A DNA stretch of 64,000 bases from Siphonodentalium dalli (Eukaryota > Mollusca > Scaphopoda > Gadilida > Siphonodentaliidae): contig CP136061.1 in the NCBI GenBank assembly GCA_032622095.1, forward strand, positions 10,867,287-10,931,286, read 5' to 3'. Shown here in pieces: positions 1-14,000 of the stretch (within the stretch, counting starts at the first letter, position 1; each line of letters starts with the position of its first letter). The notes under the pieces were generated by a model. That model saw only the letters and a list, made by a program, of their open reading frames with translations. It made no database searches and had not been told where the DNA came from. Position numbers and translations under genes: made by a program.

Positions 1-3000
1 GGTTTATATTGTATTCTGTCCTGCCTATCAGCGTCGTATCGTCCGCGTATTGGTTTATATTGTATTCTGTCCTGCCTATCAGCGTGGTATCGTCCGCGTA
101 TTGGTTTATATTGTATTCTGTCCTGCCTATCAGCGTGGTATCGTCCGCGTATTGGTTTATATTGTATTCTGTCCTACCTATCAGCGTCGTATCGTCCGCG
201 TATTGGTTTATATTGTATTCTGTCCTGCCTATCAGCGTCGTATCGTCCGCGTATTGGTTTATATTGTATTCTGTCCTGCCTATCAGCGTGGTATCGTCCG
301 CGTATTGGTTTATATTGTATTCTGTCCTACCTATCAGCGTCGTATCGTCCGCGTATTGGTTTATATTGTATTCTGCCCTACCTATCAGCGTGGTATCGTC
401 CGCGTATTGGTTTATATTGTATTCTGTCCTGCCTATCAGCGTCGTATCGTCCGCGTATTGGTTTATATTGTATTCTGTCCTGCCTATCAGCGTGGTGTCG
501 TCCGCGTATTGGTTTATATTGTATTCTGTCCTACCTATCAGCGTCGTATCGTCCGCGTATTGGTTTATATTGTATTCTGCCCTACCTATCAGCGTGGTAT
601 CGTCCGCGTATTGGTTTATATTGTATTCTGTCCTGCCTATCAGCGTGGTATCGTCCGCGTATTGGTTTATATTGTATTCTGTCCTCCCTATCAGCGTCGT
701 ATCGTCTGCGTATTGGTTTATATTGTATTCTGTCCTGCCTATCAGCGTGGTATCGTCCGCGTATTGGTTTATATAGTATTCTGTCCTACCTATCAGCGTG
801 GTATCGTCCGCGTATTGGTTTATATTGTATTCTGTCCTGCCTATCAGCGTCGTATCGTCTGCGTATTGGTTTATATTGTATTCTGTCCTGCCTATCAGCG
901 TGGTATCGTCCGCGTATTGGTTTATATTGTATTCTGTTCTGCCTATCAGCGTGGTATCGTCCGCGTATTGGTTTATATTGTATTCTGTCCTGCCTATCAG
1001 CGTGGTATCGTCCGCGTATTGGTTTATATTGTATTCTGTCCTGCCTATCAGCGTGGTATCGTCCGCGTATTGGTTTATATTGTATTCTGTCCTGCCTATC
1101 AGCGTCGTATCGTCCGCGTATTGGTTTATATGGTATTCTGTCCTGCCTATCAGCGTCGTATCGTCCGCGTATTGGTTTATATTGTATTCTGTCCTGCCTA
1201 TCAGCGTCGTATCGTCCGCGTATTGGTTTATATTGTATTCTGTCCTGCCTATCAGTGTGGTATCGTCCGCGTATTGGTTTATATTGTATTATGTCCTGCC
1301 TATCAGCGTCGTATCGTCCGCGTATTGGTTTATATTGTATTCTGTCCTGCCTATCAGCGTGGTATCGTCCGCGTATTGGTTTATATTGTATTCTGTCCTG
1401 CCTATCAGCGTGGTATCGTCCGCGTATTGGTTTATATTGTATTCTGTCCTGCCTATCAGTGTGGTATCGTCCGCGTATTGGTTTATATTGTATTCTGTCC
1501 TCCCTATCAGCGTCGTATCGTCCGCGTATTGGTTTATATTGTATTCTGTCCTGCCTATCAGCGTGGTATCGTCCGCGTATTGGTTTATATTGTATTCTGT
1601 CCTACCTATCAGCGTGGTATCGTCCGCGTATTGGTTTATATTGTATTCTGTCCTACCTATCAGCGTCGTATCGTCCGCGTATTGGTTTATATTGTATTCT
1701 GTCCTGCCTACCAGCGTGGTATCGTCCGCGTATTGGTTTATATTGTATTCTGTCCTGCCTATCAGCATGGTATCGTCCGCGTATTGGTTTATATTGTATT
1801 CTGTCCTACCTATCAGCGTGGTATCGTCCGCGTATTGGTTTATATTGTATTCTGTCCTGCCTACCAGCGTCGTATCGTCCGCGTATTGGTTTATATTGTA
1901 TTCTGTCCTGCCTATCAGCGTGGTATCGTCCGCGTATTGGTTTATATTGTATTCTGTCCTGCCTATCAGCGTGGTATCGTCCGCGTATTGGTTTATATTG
2001 TATTCTGTCCTGCCTACCAGCGTCGTATCGTCCGCGTATTGGTTTATATTGTATTCTGTCCTACCTATCAGCATGGTATCGTCCGCGTATTGGTTTATAT
2101 TGTATTCTGTCCTACCTATCAGCGTGGTATCGTCCGCGTATTGGTTTATATTGTATTCTGTCCTGCTTATCAGCGTGGTATCGTCCGCGTATTGGTTTAT
2201 ATTGTATTCTGTCCTGCCTATCAGCGTGGTATCGTCCGCGTATTGGTTTATATTGTATTCTGCCCTGCCTATCAGCGTGGTATCGTCCGCGTATTGGTTT
2301 ATATTGTATTCTGTCCTACCTATCAGCGTGGTTTCGTCCGCGTATTGGTTTATATTCTATTCTGTCCTACCTATCAGCGTGGTATCGTCCGCGTATTGGT
2401 TTATATTGTATTCTGTCCTGCCTATCAGCGTGGTATCGTCCGCGTATTGGTTTATATTGTATTCTGTCCTGTCTATCAGCGTCGTATCGTCCGCGTATTG
2501 GTTTATATTGTATTCTGTCCTGCCTATCAGCGTGGTATCGTCCGCGTATTGGTTTATATTGTATTATGTCCTACCTATCAGCGTGGTATCGTCCGCGTAT
2601 TGGTTTATATTGTATTCTGTCCTGCCTATCAGCGTGGTATCGTCCGCGTATTGGTTTATATTGTATTCTGTCCTACCTATCAGCGTGGTATTGTCCGCGT
2701 ATTGGTTTATATTGTATTCTGTCCTGCCTATCAGCGTGGTATCGTCCGCGTATTGGTTTATATTGTATTCTGTCCTGCCTATCAGCGTGGTATCGTCCGC
2801 GTATTGGTTTATATTGTATTCTGTCCTGCCTATCAGCGTCGTCTCGTCCGCGTATTGGTTTATATTGTATTCTGTCCTGCCTATCAGCGTCGTATCGTCT
2901 GCGTATTGGTTTATATTGTATTCTGTCCTGCCTATCAGCGTGGCATCGTCCGCGTATTGGTTTATATTGTATTCTGTCCTACCTATCAGCGTGGTATCGT

Positions 3001-5869
3001 CCGCGTATTGGTTTATATTGTATTCTGTCCTGCCTATCAGCGTGGTATCGTCCGCGTATTGGTTTATATTGTATTCTGTCCTACCTATCAGCGTCGTATC
3101 GTCCGTGTATTGGTTTATATTGTATTCTGTCCTACCTATCAGCGTGGTATCGTCCGCGTATTGGTTTATATTGTATTCTGTCCTGTTCTGCCTATCAGCG
3201 TGGTATCGTCCGCGTATTGGTTTATATTGTATTCTGTCCTGACTATCAGCGTGGTATCGTCCGCGTATTGGTTTATATTGTATTCTGTCCTACCTATCAG
3301 CGTGGTATCGTCCGCGTATTGGTTTATATTGTATTCTGTCCTACCTATCAGCGTGGTATCGTCCGCGTATTGGTTTATATTGTATTCTGTCCTGCCTATC
3401 AGCGTGGTATCGTCCGCGTATTGGTTTATATTGTATTCTGTCCTACCTATCAGCGTGGTATCGTCCGCGTATTGGTTTATATTGTATTCTGTCCTACCTA
3501 TCAGCGTCGTATCGTCCGCGTATTGGTTTATATTGTATTCTGTCCTACCTATCAGCGTCGTATCGTCCGCGTATTGGTTTATATTCTATTCTGTCCTGCC
3601 TATCAGCGTGGTATCGTCCGCGTATTGGTTTATATTCTATTCTGCCCTACCTATCAGCGTGGTATCGTCCGCGTATTGGTTTATATTGTATTCTGTCCTA
3701 CCTATCAGCGTGGTATCGTCCGCGTATTGGTTTATATTGTATTCTGTCCTACCTATCAGCGTGGTATCGTCCGCGTATTGGTTTATATTGTATTATGTCC
3801 TACCTATCAGCGTCGTATCGTCCGCGTATTGGTTTATATTGTATTCTGTCCTGACTATCAGCGTGGTATCGTCCGCGTATTGGTTTATATTGTATTCTGT
3901 CCTACCTATCAGCGTGGTATCGTCCGAGTATTGGTTTATATTGTATTCTGCCCTGCCTATCAGTGTCGTATCGTCCGCGTATTGGTTTATATTGTATTCT
4001 GTCCTACCTATCAGAGTGGTATCGTCCGCGTATTGGTTTATATTGTATTCTGTCCTGCCTATCAGCGTGGTATCGTCCGCGTATTGGTTTATATTGTATT
4101 CTGTCCTACCTATCAGCGTCGTATCGTCCGCGTATTGGTTTATATTGTATTCTGTCCTACCTATCAGCGTGGTATCGTCCGCGTATTGGTTTATATTGTA
4201 TTCTGTCCTACCTATCAGCGTGGTATCGTCCGCGTATTGGTTTATATTGTATTCTGTCCTGCCTATCAGCGTGGTATCGTCCGCGTATTGGTTTATATTG
4301 TATTCTGTCCTGCCTATCAGCGTGGTATCGTCCGCGTATTGGTTTATATTGTATTCTGTCCTACCTATCAGCGTCGTACCGTCCGCGTATTGGTTTATAT
4401 TGTATTCTGTCCTGCCTATCAGCGTCGTATCGTCCGCGTATTGGTTTATATTGTATTCTGTCCTACCTATCAGCGTGGTATCGTCCGCGTATTGGTTTAT
4501 ATTGTATTCTGTCCTACCTATCAGCGTCGTATCGTCCGTGTATTGGTTTATATTGTATTCTGTCCTACCTATCAGCGTGGTATCGTCCGCGTATTGGTTT
4601 ATATTGTATTCTGTCCTGCCTATCAGCGTGGTATCGTCCGCGTATTGGTTTATATTGTATTCTGTCCTGCCTATCAGCGTGGTATCGTCCGCGTATTGGT
4701 TTATATTGTATTCTGTCCTGCCTATCAGCGTCGTATCGTCCGCGTATTGGTTTATATTGTATTCTGTCCTCCCTATCAGCGTGGTATCGTCCGCGTAATG
4801 GTTTATATTGTATTCTGTCCTGCCTATCAGCGTGGTGTCGTCCGCGTATTGGTTTATACTGTATTCTGTCCTACCTATCAGCGTGGTATCGTCCGCGTAT
4901 TGGTTTATATTGTATTCTGTCCTGCCTATCAGTGTGGTATCGTCCGCGTATTGGTTTATATTGTATTCTGTCCTGACTATCAGCGTCGTATCGTCCGCGT
5001 ATTGGTTTATATTGTATTCTGTCCTACCTATCAGCGTGGTATCGTCCGCGTAATGGTTTATATTGTATTCTGTCCTGCCTATCAGCGTGGTGTCGTCCGC
5101 GTATTGGTTTATATTGTATTCTGTCCTGCCTATCAGCGTGGTATCGTCCGCGTATTGGTTTATATTGTATTCTGTCCTACCTATCAGCGTCGTATCGTCC
5201 GCGTATTGGTTTATATTGTATTCTGTCCTGCCTATCAGCGTGGTATCGTCCGCGTATTGGTTTATATTGTATTCTGTCCTGCCTATCAGCGTGGTATCGT
5301 CCGCGTATTGGTTTATATTGTATTCTGTCCTGCCTATCAGCGTGGTATCGTCCGCGTATTGGTTTATATTGTATTCTGTCCTACCTATCAGCGTGGTATC
5401 GTCCGCGTATTGGTTTATATTGTATTCTGTCCTACCTATCAGCGTGGTATCGTCCGCGTATTGGTTTATATTGTATTCTGTCCTACCTATCAGCGTGGTA
5501 TCGTCCGCGTATTGGTTTATATTGTATTCTGTCCTGCCTATCAGCATCATATCGTCCGCGTATTGGTTTATATTGTATTCTGTCCTGCCTATCAGCGTGG
5601 TATCGTCCGCGTATTGGTTTATATTGTATTCTGTCCTGCCTATCAGCGTCGTATCGTCCGCGTATTGGTTTATATTGTATTCTGTCCTGCCTATCAGCGT
5701 GGTATCGTCCGCGTATTGGTTTATATTGTATTCTGTCCTGCCTATCAGCGTGGTATCGTCCGCGTATTGGTTTATATTGTATTCTGTCCTGCCTATCAGC
5801 GTCGTATCGTCCGCGTATTGGTTTATATTGTATTCTACCCTACCTATCAGCGTCGTATCGTCCGCGTAT

Positions 5870-8800
5870 TGGTTTATATTGTATTCTGTCCTGCCTATCA
5901 GCGTGGTATCGTCCGCGTATTGGTTTATATTGTATTCTGTCCTACCTATCAGCGTGGTATCGTCCGCGTATTGGTTTATATTGTATTCTGTCCTACCTAT
6001 CAGCGTCGTATCGTCCGCGTATTGGTTTATATTGTATTCTGTCCTGCCTACCAGCGTGGTATCGTCCGCGTATTGGTTTATATTGTATTCTGTCCTGCCT
6101 ATCAACGTGGTATCGTCCGCGTATTGGTTTATATTGTATTATGTCCTGCCTATCAGCGTGGTATCGTCCGCGTATTGGTTTATATTGTATTCTGTCCTGC
6201 CTATCAGCGTGGTATCGTCCGCGTATTGGTTTATATTGTATTCTGTCCTACCTGTCAGCGTGGTATCGTCCGCGTATTGGTTTATATTGTATTCTGTCCT
6301 ACCTATCAGAGTGGTATCGTCCGCGTATTGGTTTATATTGTATTCTGTCCTGCCTACCAGCGTCGTATCGTCCGCGTATTGGTTTATATTGTATTCTGTC
6401 CTGCCTATCAGCGTGGTATCGTCCGCGTATTGGTTTATATTGTATTCTGTCCTACCTATCAGCGTGGTATCGTCCGCGTATTGGTTTATATTGTATTCTG
6501 TCCTGCCTATCAGCGTGGTATCGTCCGCGTATTGGTTTATATTGTATTCTGTCCTGCCTATCAGCGTGGTATCGTCCGCGTATTGGTTTATATTGTATTC
6601 TGTCCTGCCTATCAGCGTGGTATCGTCCGCGTATTGGTTTATATTGTATTCTGTCCTGCCTATCAGCGTGGTATCGTCCGCGTATTGGTTTATATTGTAT
6701 TCTGCCCTGCCTATCAGCGTGGTATCGTCCGCGTATTGGTTTATATTGTATTCTGTCCTGCCTATCAGCGTGGTATCGTCCGCGTATTGGTTTATATTGT
6801 ATTCTGTCCTGCCTATCAGCATGGTATCGTCCGCGTATTGGTTTATATTGTATTCTGTCCTGCCTATCAGCGTGCTATCGTCTGCGTATTGGTTTATACT
6901 GTATTATGTCCTGCCTATCAGCGTGGTATCGTCCGCGTATTGGTTTATATTGTATTCTGCTCTGCCTATCAGCGTCGTATCGTCCGCGTATTGGTTTATA
7001 TTGTATTCTGTCTTGCCTATCAGCGTGGTATCGTCCGCGTATTGGTTAATATTGTATTCTGTCCTACCTATCAGCGTGGTATCGTCCGCTCGTCCGCGTA
7101 TTGGTTTATATTGTATTCTGTCCTACCTATCAGCGTGGTATCGTCCGCGTATTGGTTTATATTGTATTCTGTCCTACCTATTAGCGTGGTATCGTCCGCG
7201 TATTGGTTTATATTGTATTATGTCCTGCCTATCAGAGTGGTATCGTCCGCGTATTGGTTTATATTGTATTCTGTCCTGCCTATCAGCGTGGTATCGTCCG
7301 CGTATTGGTTTATATTGTATTATGTCCTACCTATCAGCGTGGTATCGTCCGCGTATTGGTTTATATTGTATTCTGTCCTGCCTATCAGCGTGGTATCGTC
7401 CGCGTATTGGTTTATATTGTATTCTGTCCTGCCTATCAGCGTGGTATCGTCCGCGTATTGGTTTATATTGTATTCTGTCCTGCCTATCAGCGTGGTATCG
7501 TCCGCGTATTGGTTTATATTGTATTCTGTTCTGCCTATCAGCGTGGTATCGTCCGCGTATTGGTTTATATTGTATTCTGTCCTGCCTATCAGCGTCGTAT
7601 CGTCCGCGTATTGGTTTATATTGTATTCTGCCCTGCCTATCAGCGTGGTATCGTCCGCGTATTGGTTTATATTGTATTCTGTCCTGCCTATCAGCGTCGT
7701 ATCGTCCGCGTATTGGTTTATATTGTATTCTGTCCTACCTATCAGCGTCGTATCGTCCGCGTATTGGTTTATATTGTATTCTGCCCTGCCTATCAGCGTG
7801 GTATCGTCCGCGTATTGGTTTATATTGTATTCTGCCCTGCCTATCAGCGTGGTATCGTCCGCGTATTGGTTTATATTGTATTCTGTCCTGCCTATCAGCG
7901 TGGTATCGTCCGCGTATTGGTTTATATTGTATTCTGTCCTGCCTATCAGCGTGGTATCGTCCGCGTATTGGTTTATATTGTATTCTGTCCTACCTATCAG
8001 CGTGGTATCGTCCGCGTATTGGTTTATATTGTATTCTGTCCTGCCTATCAGCGTGGTATCGTCCGCGTATTGGTTTATTTTGTATTCTGCCCTGCCTATC
8101 AGCGTGGTATCGTCCGCGTATTGGTTTATATTGTATTCTGTCCTGCCTATCAGCGTGGTATCGTCCGCGTATTGGTTTATATTGTATTCTGTCCTGCCTA
8201 TCAGCGTGGTATCGTCCGCGTATTGGTTTATATTGTATTCTGTCCTACCTATCAGCGTGGTATCGTCCGCGTATTGGTTTATATTGTATTCTGTCCTACC
8301 TATCAGCGTCGTATCGTCCGCGTATTGGTTTATATTGTATTCTGTCCTGCCTACCAGCGTGGTATCGTCCGCGTATTGGTTTATATTGTATTCTGTCCTG
8401 CCTATCAGCGTGGTATCGTCCGCGTATTGGTTTATATTGTATTATGTCCTGCCTATCAGCGTGGTATCGTCCGCGTATTGGTTTATATTGTATTCTGTCC
8501 TGCCTATCAGCGTGGTATCGTCCGCGTATTGGTTTATATTGTATTCTGTCCTACCTGTCAGCGTGGTATCGTCCGCGTATTGGTTTATATTGTATTCTGT
8601 CCTACCTATCAGCGTGGTATCGTCCGCGTATTGGTTTATATTGTATTCTGTCCAGCCTACCAGCGTCATATCGTCCGCGTATTGGTTTATATTGTATTCT
8701 GTCCTGCCTATCAGCGTGGTATCGTCCGCGTATTGGTTTATATTGTATTCTGTCCTACCTATCAGCGTGGTATCGTCCGCGTATTGGTTTATATTGTATT

Positions 8801-10475
8801 CTGTCCTGCCTATCAGCGTGGTATCGTCCGCGTATTGGTTTATATTGTATTCTGTCCTGCCTATCAGCGTGGTATCGTCCGCGTATTGGTTTATATTGTA
8901 TTCTGTCCTGCCTATCAGCGTGGTATCGTCCGCGTATTGGTTTATATTGTATTCTGTCCTGCCTATCAGCGTGGTATCGTCCGCGTATTGGTTTATATTG
9001 TATTCTGCCCTGCCTATCAGCGTGGTATCGTCCGCGTATTGGTTTATATTGTATTCTGTCCTGCCTATCAGCGTGGTATCGTCCGCGTATTGGTTTATAT
9101 TGTATTCTGTCCTGCCTATCAGCATGGTATCGTCCGCGTATTGGTTTATATTGTATTCTGTCCTGCCTATCAGCGTGCTATCGTCTGCGTATTGGTTTAT
9201 ACTGTATTATGTCCTGCCTATCAGCGTGGTATCGTCCGCGTATTGGTTTATATTGTATTCTGCTCTGCCTATCAGCGTCGTATCGTCCGCGTATTGGTTT
9301 ATATTGTATTCTGTCTTGCCTATCAGCGTGGTATCGTCCGCGTATTGGTTAATATTGTATTCTGTCCTACCTATCAGCGTGGTATCGTCCGCTCGTCCGC
9401 GTATTGGTTTATATTGTATTCTGTCCTACCTATCAGCGTGGTATCGTCCGCGTATTGGTTTATATTGTATTCTGTCCTACCTATTAGCGTGGTATCGTCC
9501 GCGTATTGGTTTATATTGTATTATGTCCTGCCTATCAGAGTGGTATCGTCCGCGTATTGGTTTATATTGTATTCTGTCCTGCCTATCAGCGTGGTATCGT
9601 CCGCGTATTGGTTTATATTGTATTATGTCCTACCTATCAGCGTGGTATCGTCCGCGTATTGGTTTATATTGTATTCTGTCCTGCCTATCAGCGTGGTATC
9701 GTCCGCGTATTGGTTTATATTGTATTCTGTCCTGCCTATCAGCGTGGTATCGTCCGCGTATTGGTTTATATTGTATTCTGTCCTGCCTATCAGCGTGGTA
9801 TCGTCCGCGTATTGGTTTATATTGTATTCTGTTCTGCCTATCAGCGTGGTATCGTCCGCGTATTGGTTTATATTGTATTCTGTCCTGCCTATCAGCGTCG
9901 TATCGTCCGCGTATTGGTTTATATTGTATTCTGCCCTGCCTATCAGCGTGGTATCGTCCGCGTATTGGTTTATATTGTATTCTGTCCTGCCTATCAGCGT
10001 CGTATCGTCCGCGTATTGGTTTATATTGTATTCTGTCCTACCTATCAGCGTCGTATCGTCCGCGTATTGGTTTATATTGTATTCTGTCCTGCCTATCAGC
10101 GTGGTATCGTCCGCGTATTGGTTTATATTGTATTCTGCCCTGCCTATCAGCGTGGTATCGTCCGCGTATTGGTTTATATTGTATTCTGTCCTGCCTATCA
10201 GCGTGGTATCGTCCGCGTATTGGTTTATATTGTATTCTGTCCTGCCTATCAGCGTGGTATCGTCCGCGTATTGGTTTATATTGTATTCTGTCCTACCTAT
10301 CAGCGTGGTATCGTCCGCGTATTGGTTTATATTGTATTCTGTCCTGCCTATCAGCGTGGTATCGTCCGCGTATTGGTTTATTTTGTATTCTGCCCTGCCT
10401 ATCAGCGTGGTATCGTCCGCGTATTGGTTTATATTGTATTCTGTCCTGCCTATCAGCGTGGTATCGTCCGCGTAT
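5870..10475. repeat. 2303-bp tandem duplication inside the 51-bp array
   Basis: Two successive blocks of about 45 units each (roughly 5870-8172 and 8173-10475) share the same order of rare variants at an offset of exactly 2303 bp. Markers include ttaatattg (7046 and 9349), the 8-bp insertion gctcgtcc (near 7089 and 9392), the attagcg variant just before the isolated tattatgtcctgcctatcagag unit, and tttattttg (8074 and 10377). 2303 equals 45 x 51 plus 8, which fits the single 8-bp insertion per block. This is a recent segmental duplication within the satellite. Block ends are approximate because flanking units are nearly identical. Confidence 0.88.
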
Positions 10476-10999
10476 TGGTTTATATTGTATTCTGTCCTGC
10501 CTATCAGCATGGTATCGTCCGCGTATTGGTTTATATTGTATTCTGTCCTACCTATCAGCGTGGTATCGTCCGCGTATTGGTTTATATTGTATTCTGCCCT
10601 GCCTATCAGCGTCGTATCGTCCGCGTATTGGTTTATATTGTATTCTGTCCTACCTATCAGCGTGGTATCGTCCGCGTATTGGTTTATATTGTATTCTGTC
10701 CTGCCACTCAGCGTGGTATCGTCCGCGTATTGGTTTATATTGTATTCTGTCCTACCTATCAGCGTGGTATCGTCCGCGTATTGGTTTATATTGTATTCTG
10801 TCCTACCTATCAGCGTGGTATCGTCCGCGTATTGGTTTATATTGTATTCTGTCCTACCTATCAGCGTGGTATCGTCCGCGTATTGGTTTATATTGTATTC
10901 TGTCCTACCTATCAGCGTGGTATCGTCCGCGTATTGGTTTATATTGTATTCTGTCCTGCCTATCAGCGTGGTATCGTCCGCGTATTGGTTTATAATGTA

Positions 11000-13900
11000 T
11001 TCTGTCCTGCCTATCAGCGTGGTATCGTCCGCGTATTGGTTTATATTGTATTCTGTCCTGACTATCAGCGTCGTATCGTCCGCGTATTGGTTTATATTGT
11101 ATTCTGTCCTGCCTATCAGCGTCGTATCGTCCGCGTATTGGTTTATATTGTATTCTGTCCTACCTATCAGCGTGGTATCGTCCGCGTATTGGTTTATATT
11201 GTATTCTGTCCTACCTATCAGCGTGGTATCGTCCGCGTATTGGTTTATATTGTATTCTGTCCTGCCTATCAGCGTGGTATCGTCCGCGTATTGGTTTATA
11301 TTGTATTCTGCCCTGCCTAACAGCGTGGTATCGTCCGCGTATTGGTTTATATTGTATTCTGTCCTGCCTATCAGCGTGGTATCGTCCGCGTATTGGTTTA
11401 TATTGTATTCTGCCCTGCCTATCAGCGTCGTATCGTCCGCGTATTGGTTTCTATTGTATTCTGTCCTACCTATCAGCGTGGTATCGTCCGCGTATTGGTT
11501 TATATTGTATTCTGCCCTGCCTATCAGCGTCGTATCGTCCGCGTATTGGTTTATATTGTATTCTGTCCTACCTATCAGCGTCGTATCGTCCGCGTATTGG
11601 TTTATATTGTATTCTGTCCTGCCTATCAGCGTTGTATCGTCCGCGTATTGGTTTATATTGTATTCTGTCCTACCTATCAGCGTGGTATCGTCCGCGTATT
11701 GGTTTATATTGTATTCTGCCCTGCCTATTAGCGTGGTATCGTCCGCGTATTGGTTTATATTGTATTCTGTCCTGCCTATCAGCGTCGTATCGTCCGCGTA
11801 TTGGTTTATATTGTATTCTGTCCTGCCTATCAGCGTGGTATCGTCCGCGTATTGGTTTATATTGTATTCTGTCCTGCCTATCAGCGTGGTATCGTCCGCG
11901 TATTGGTTTATATTGTATTTTGTCCTGCCTATCAGCGTGGTATCGTCCGCGTATTGGTTTATATTGTATTCTGTCCTGCCTATCAGCGTCGTATCGTCCG
12001 CGTATTGGTTTATATTGTATTCTGTCCTCCCTATCAGCGTCGTATCGTCTGCGTATTGGTTTATATTGTATCCTGTCCTCCATATCAGCGTGGTATCGTC
12101 CGCGTATTGGTTTATATTGTATTCTGCCCTACCTATCAGCGTCGTATCGTCCGCGTATTGGTTTATATTGTATTCTGTCCTGCCTCTCAGCGTGGTATCG
12201 TCCGCGTATTGGTTTATATTGTATTCTGTCCTGCCTATCAGCGTGTTATCGTCCGCGTATTGGTTTATACTGTATTCTGTCCTGCCTATCAGCGTGGTAT
12301 CGTCCGCGTATTGGTTTATATTGTATTATGTCCTGCCTATCAGCGTGGTATCGTCCGCGTATTGGTTTATATTGTATTCTGTTCTGCCTCTCAGCGTGGT
12401 ATCGTCCGCGTATTGGTTTATATTGTATTCTGTCCTGACTATCAGCGTGGTATCGTCCGCGTATTGGTTTATATTGTATTCTGTCCTACCTATCAGCGTG
12501 GTATCGTCCGCGTATTGGTTTATATTGTATTCTGTCCTGCCTATCAGCGTGGTATCGTCCGCGTATTGGTTTATATTGTATTCTGTTCTGCCTCTCAGCG
12601 TGGTATCGTCCGCGTATTGGTTTATATTGTATTCTGTCCTGACTATCAGCGTCGTATCGTCCGCGTATTGGTTTATATTGTATTCTGTCCTGCCTATCAG
12701 CGTCGTATCGTCCGCGTATTGGTTTATATTGTATTCTGTCCTACCTATCAGCGTGGTATCGTCCGCGTATTGGTTTATATTGTATTCTGTCCTACCTATC
12801 AGCGTGGTATCGTCCGCGTATTGGTTTATATTGTATTCTGTCCTGCCTATCAGCGTGGTATCGTCCGCGTATTGGTTTATATTGTATTCTGCCCTGCCTA
12901 TCAGCGTGGTATCGTCCGCGTATTGGTTTATATTGTATTCTGTCCTGCCTATCAGCGTGGTATCGTCCGCGTATTGGTTTATATTGTATTCTGCCCTGCC
13001 TATCAGCGTCGTATCGTCCGCGTATTGGTTTATATTGTATTCTGTCCTACCTATCAGCGTGGTATCGTCCGCGTATTGGTTTATATTGTATTCTGCCCTG
13101 CCTATCAGCGTCGTATCGTCCGCGTATTGGTTTATATTGTATTCTGTCCTACCTATCAGCGTCGTATCGTCCGCGTATTGGTTTATATTGTATTCTGTCC
13201 TGCCTATCAGCGTTGTATCGTCCGCGTATTGGTTTATATTGTATTCTGTCCTACCTATCAGCGTGGTATCGTCCGCGTATTGGTTTATATTGTATTCTGC
13301 CCTACCTATTAGCGTGGTATCGTCCGCGTATTGGTTTATATTGTATTCTGTCCTGCCTATCAGCGTCGTATCGTCCGCGTATTGGTTTATATTGTATTCT
13401 GTCCTGCCTATCAGCGTGGTATCGTCCGCGTATTGGTTTATATTGTATTCTGTCCTGCCTATCAGCGTGGTATCGTCCGCGTATTGGTTTATATTGTATT
13501 TTGTCCTGCCTATCAGCGTGGTATCGTCCGCGTATTGGTTTATATTGTATTCTGTCCTGCCTATCAGCGTCGTATCGTCCGCGTATTGGTTTATATTGTA
13601 TTCTGTCCTCCCTATCAGCGTCGTATCGTCTGCGTATTGGTTTATATTGTATCCTGTCCTCCATATCAGCGTGGTATCGTCCGCGTATTGGTTTATATTG
13701 TATTCTGCCCTACCTATCAGCGTCGTATCGTCCGCGTATTGGTTTATATTGTATTCTGTCCTGCCTCTCAGCGTGGTATCGTCCGCGTATTGGTTTATAT
13801 TGTATTCTGTCCTGCCTATCAGCGTGTTATCGTCCGCGTATTGGTTTATACTGTATTCTGTCCTGCCTATCAGCGTGGTATCGTCCGCGTATTGGTTTAT

Positions 13901-14000
13901 ATTGTATTATGTCCTGCCTATCAGCGTGGTATCGTCCGCGTATTGGTTTATATTGTATTCTGTTCTGCCTCTCAGCGTGGTATCGTCCGCGTATTGGTTT
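11000..14000. repeat. 1581-bp tandem duplication inside the 51-bp array
   Basis: A second block of 31 units is repeated at an offset of 1581 bp. Shared rare variants in the same order include gcgttgtatc (about 11630 and 13211), tattagcg (about 11727 and 13308), tattttgtcc (11917 and 13498), tatcctgtcctccatatc (about 12069 and 13650), gcctctcag and gcgtgttatc. Ends are approximate. It shows a second unequal exchange, independent of the 2303-bp duplication. Confidence 0.85.
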
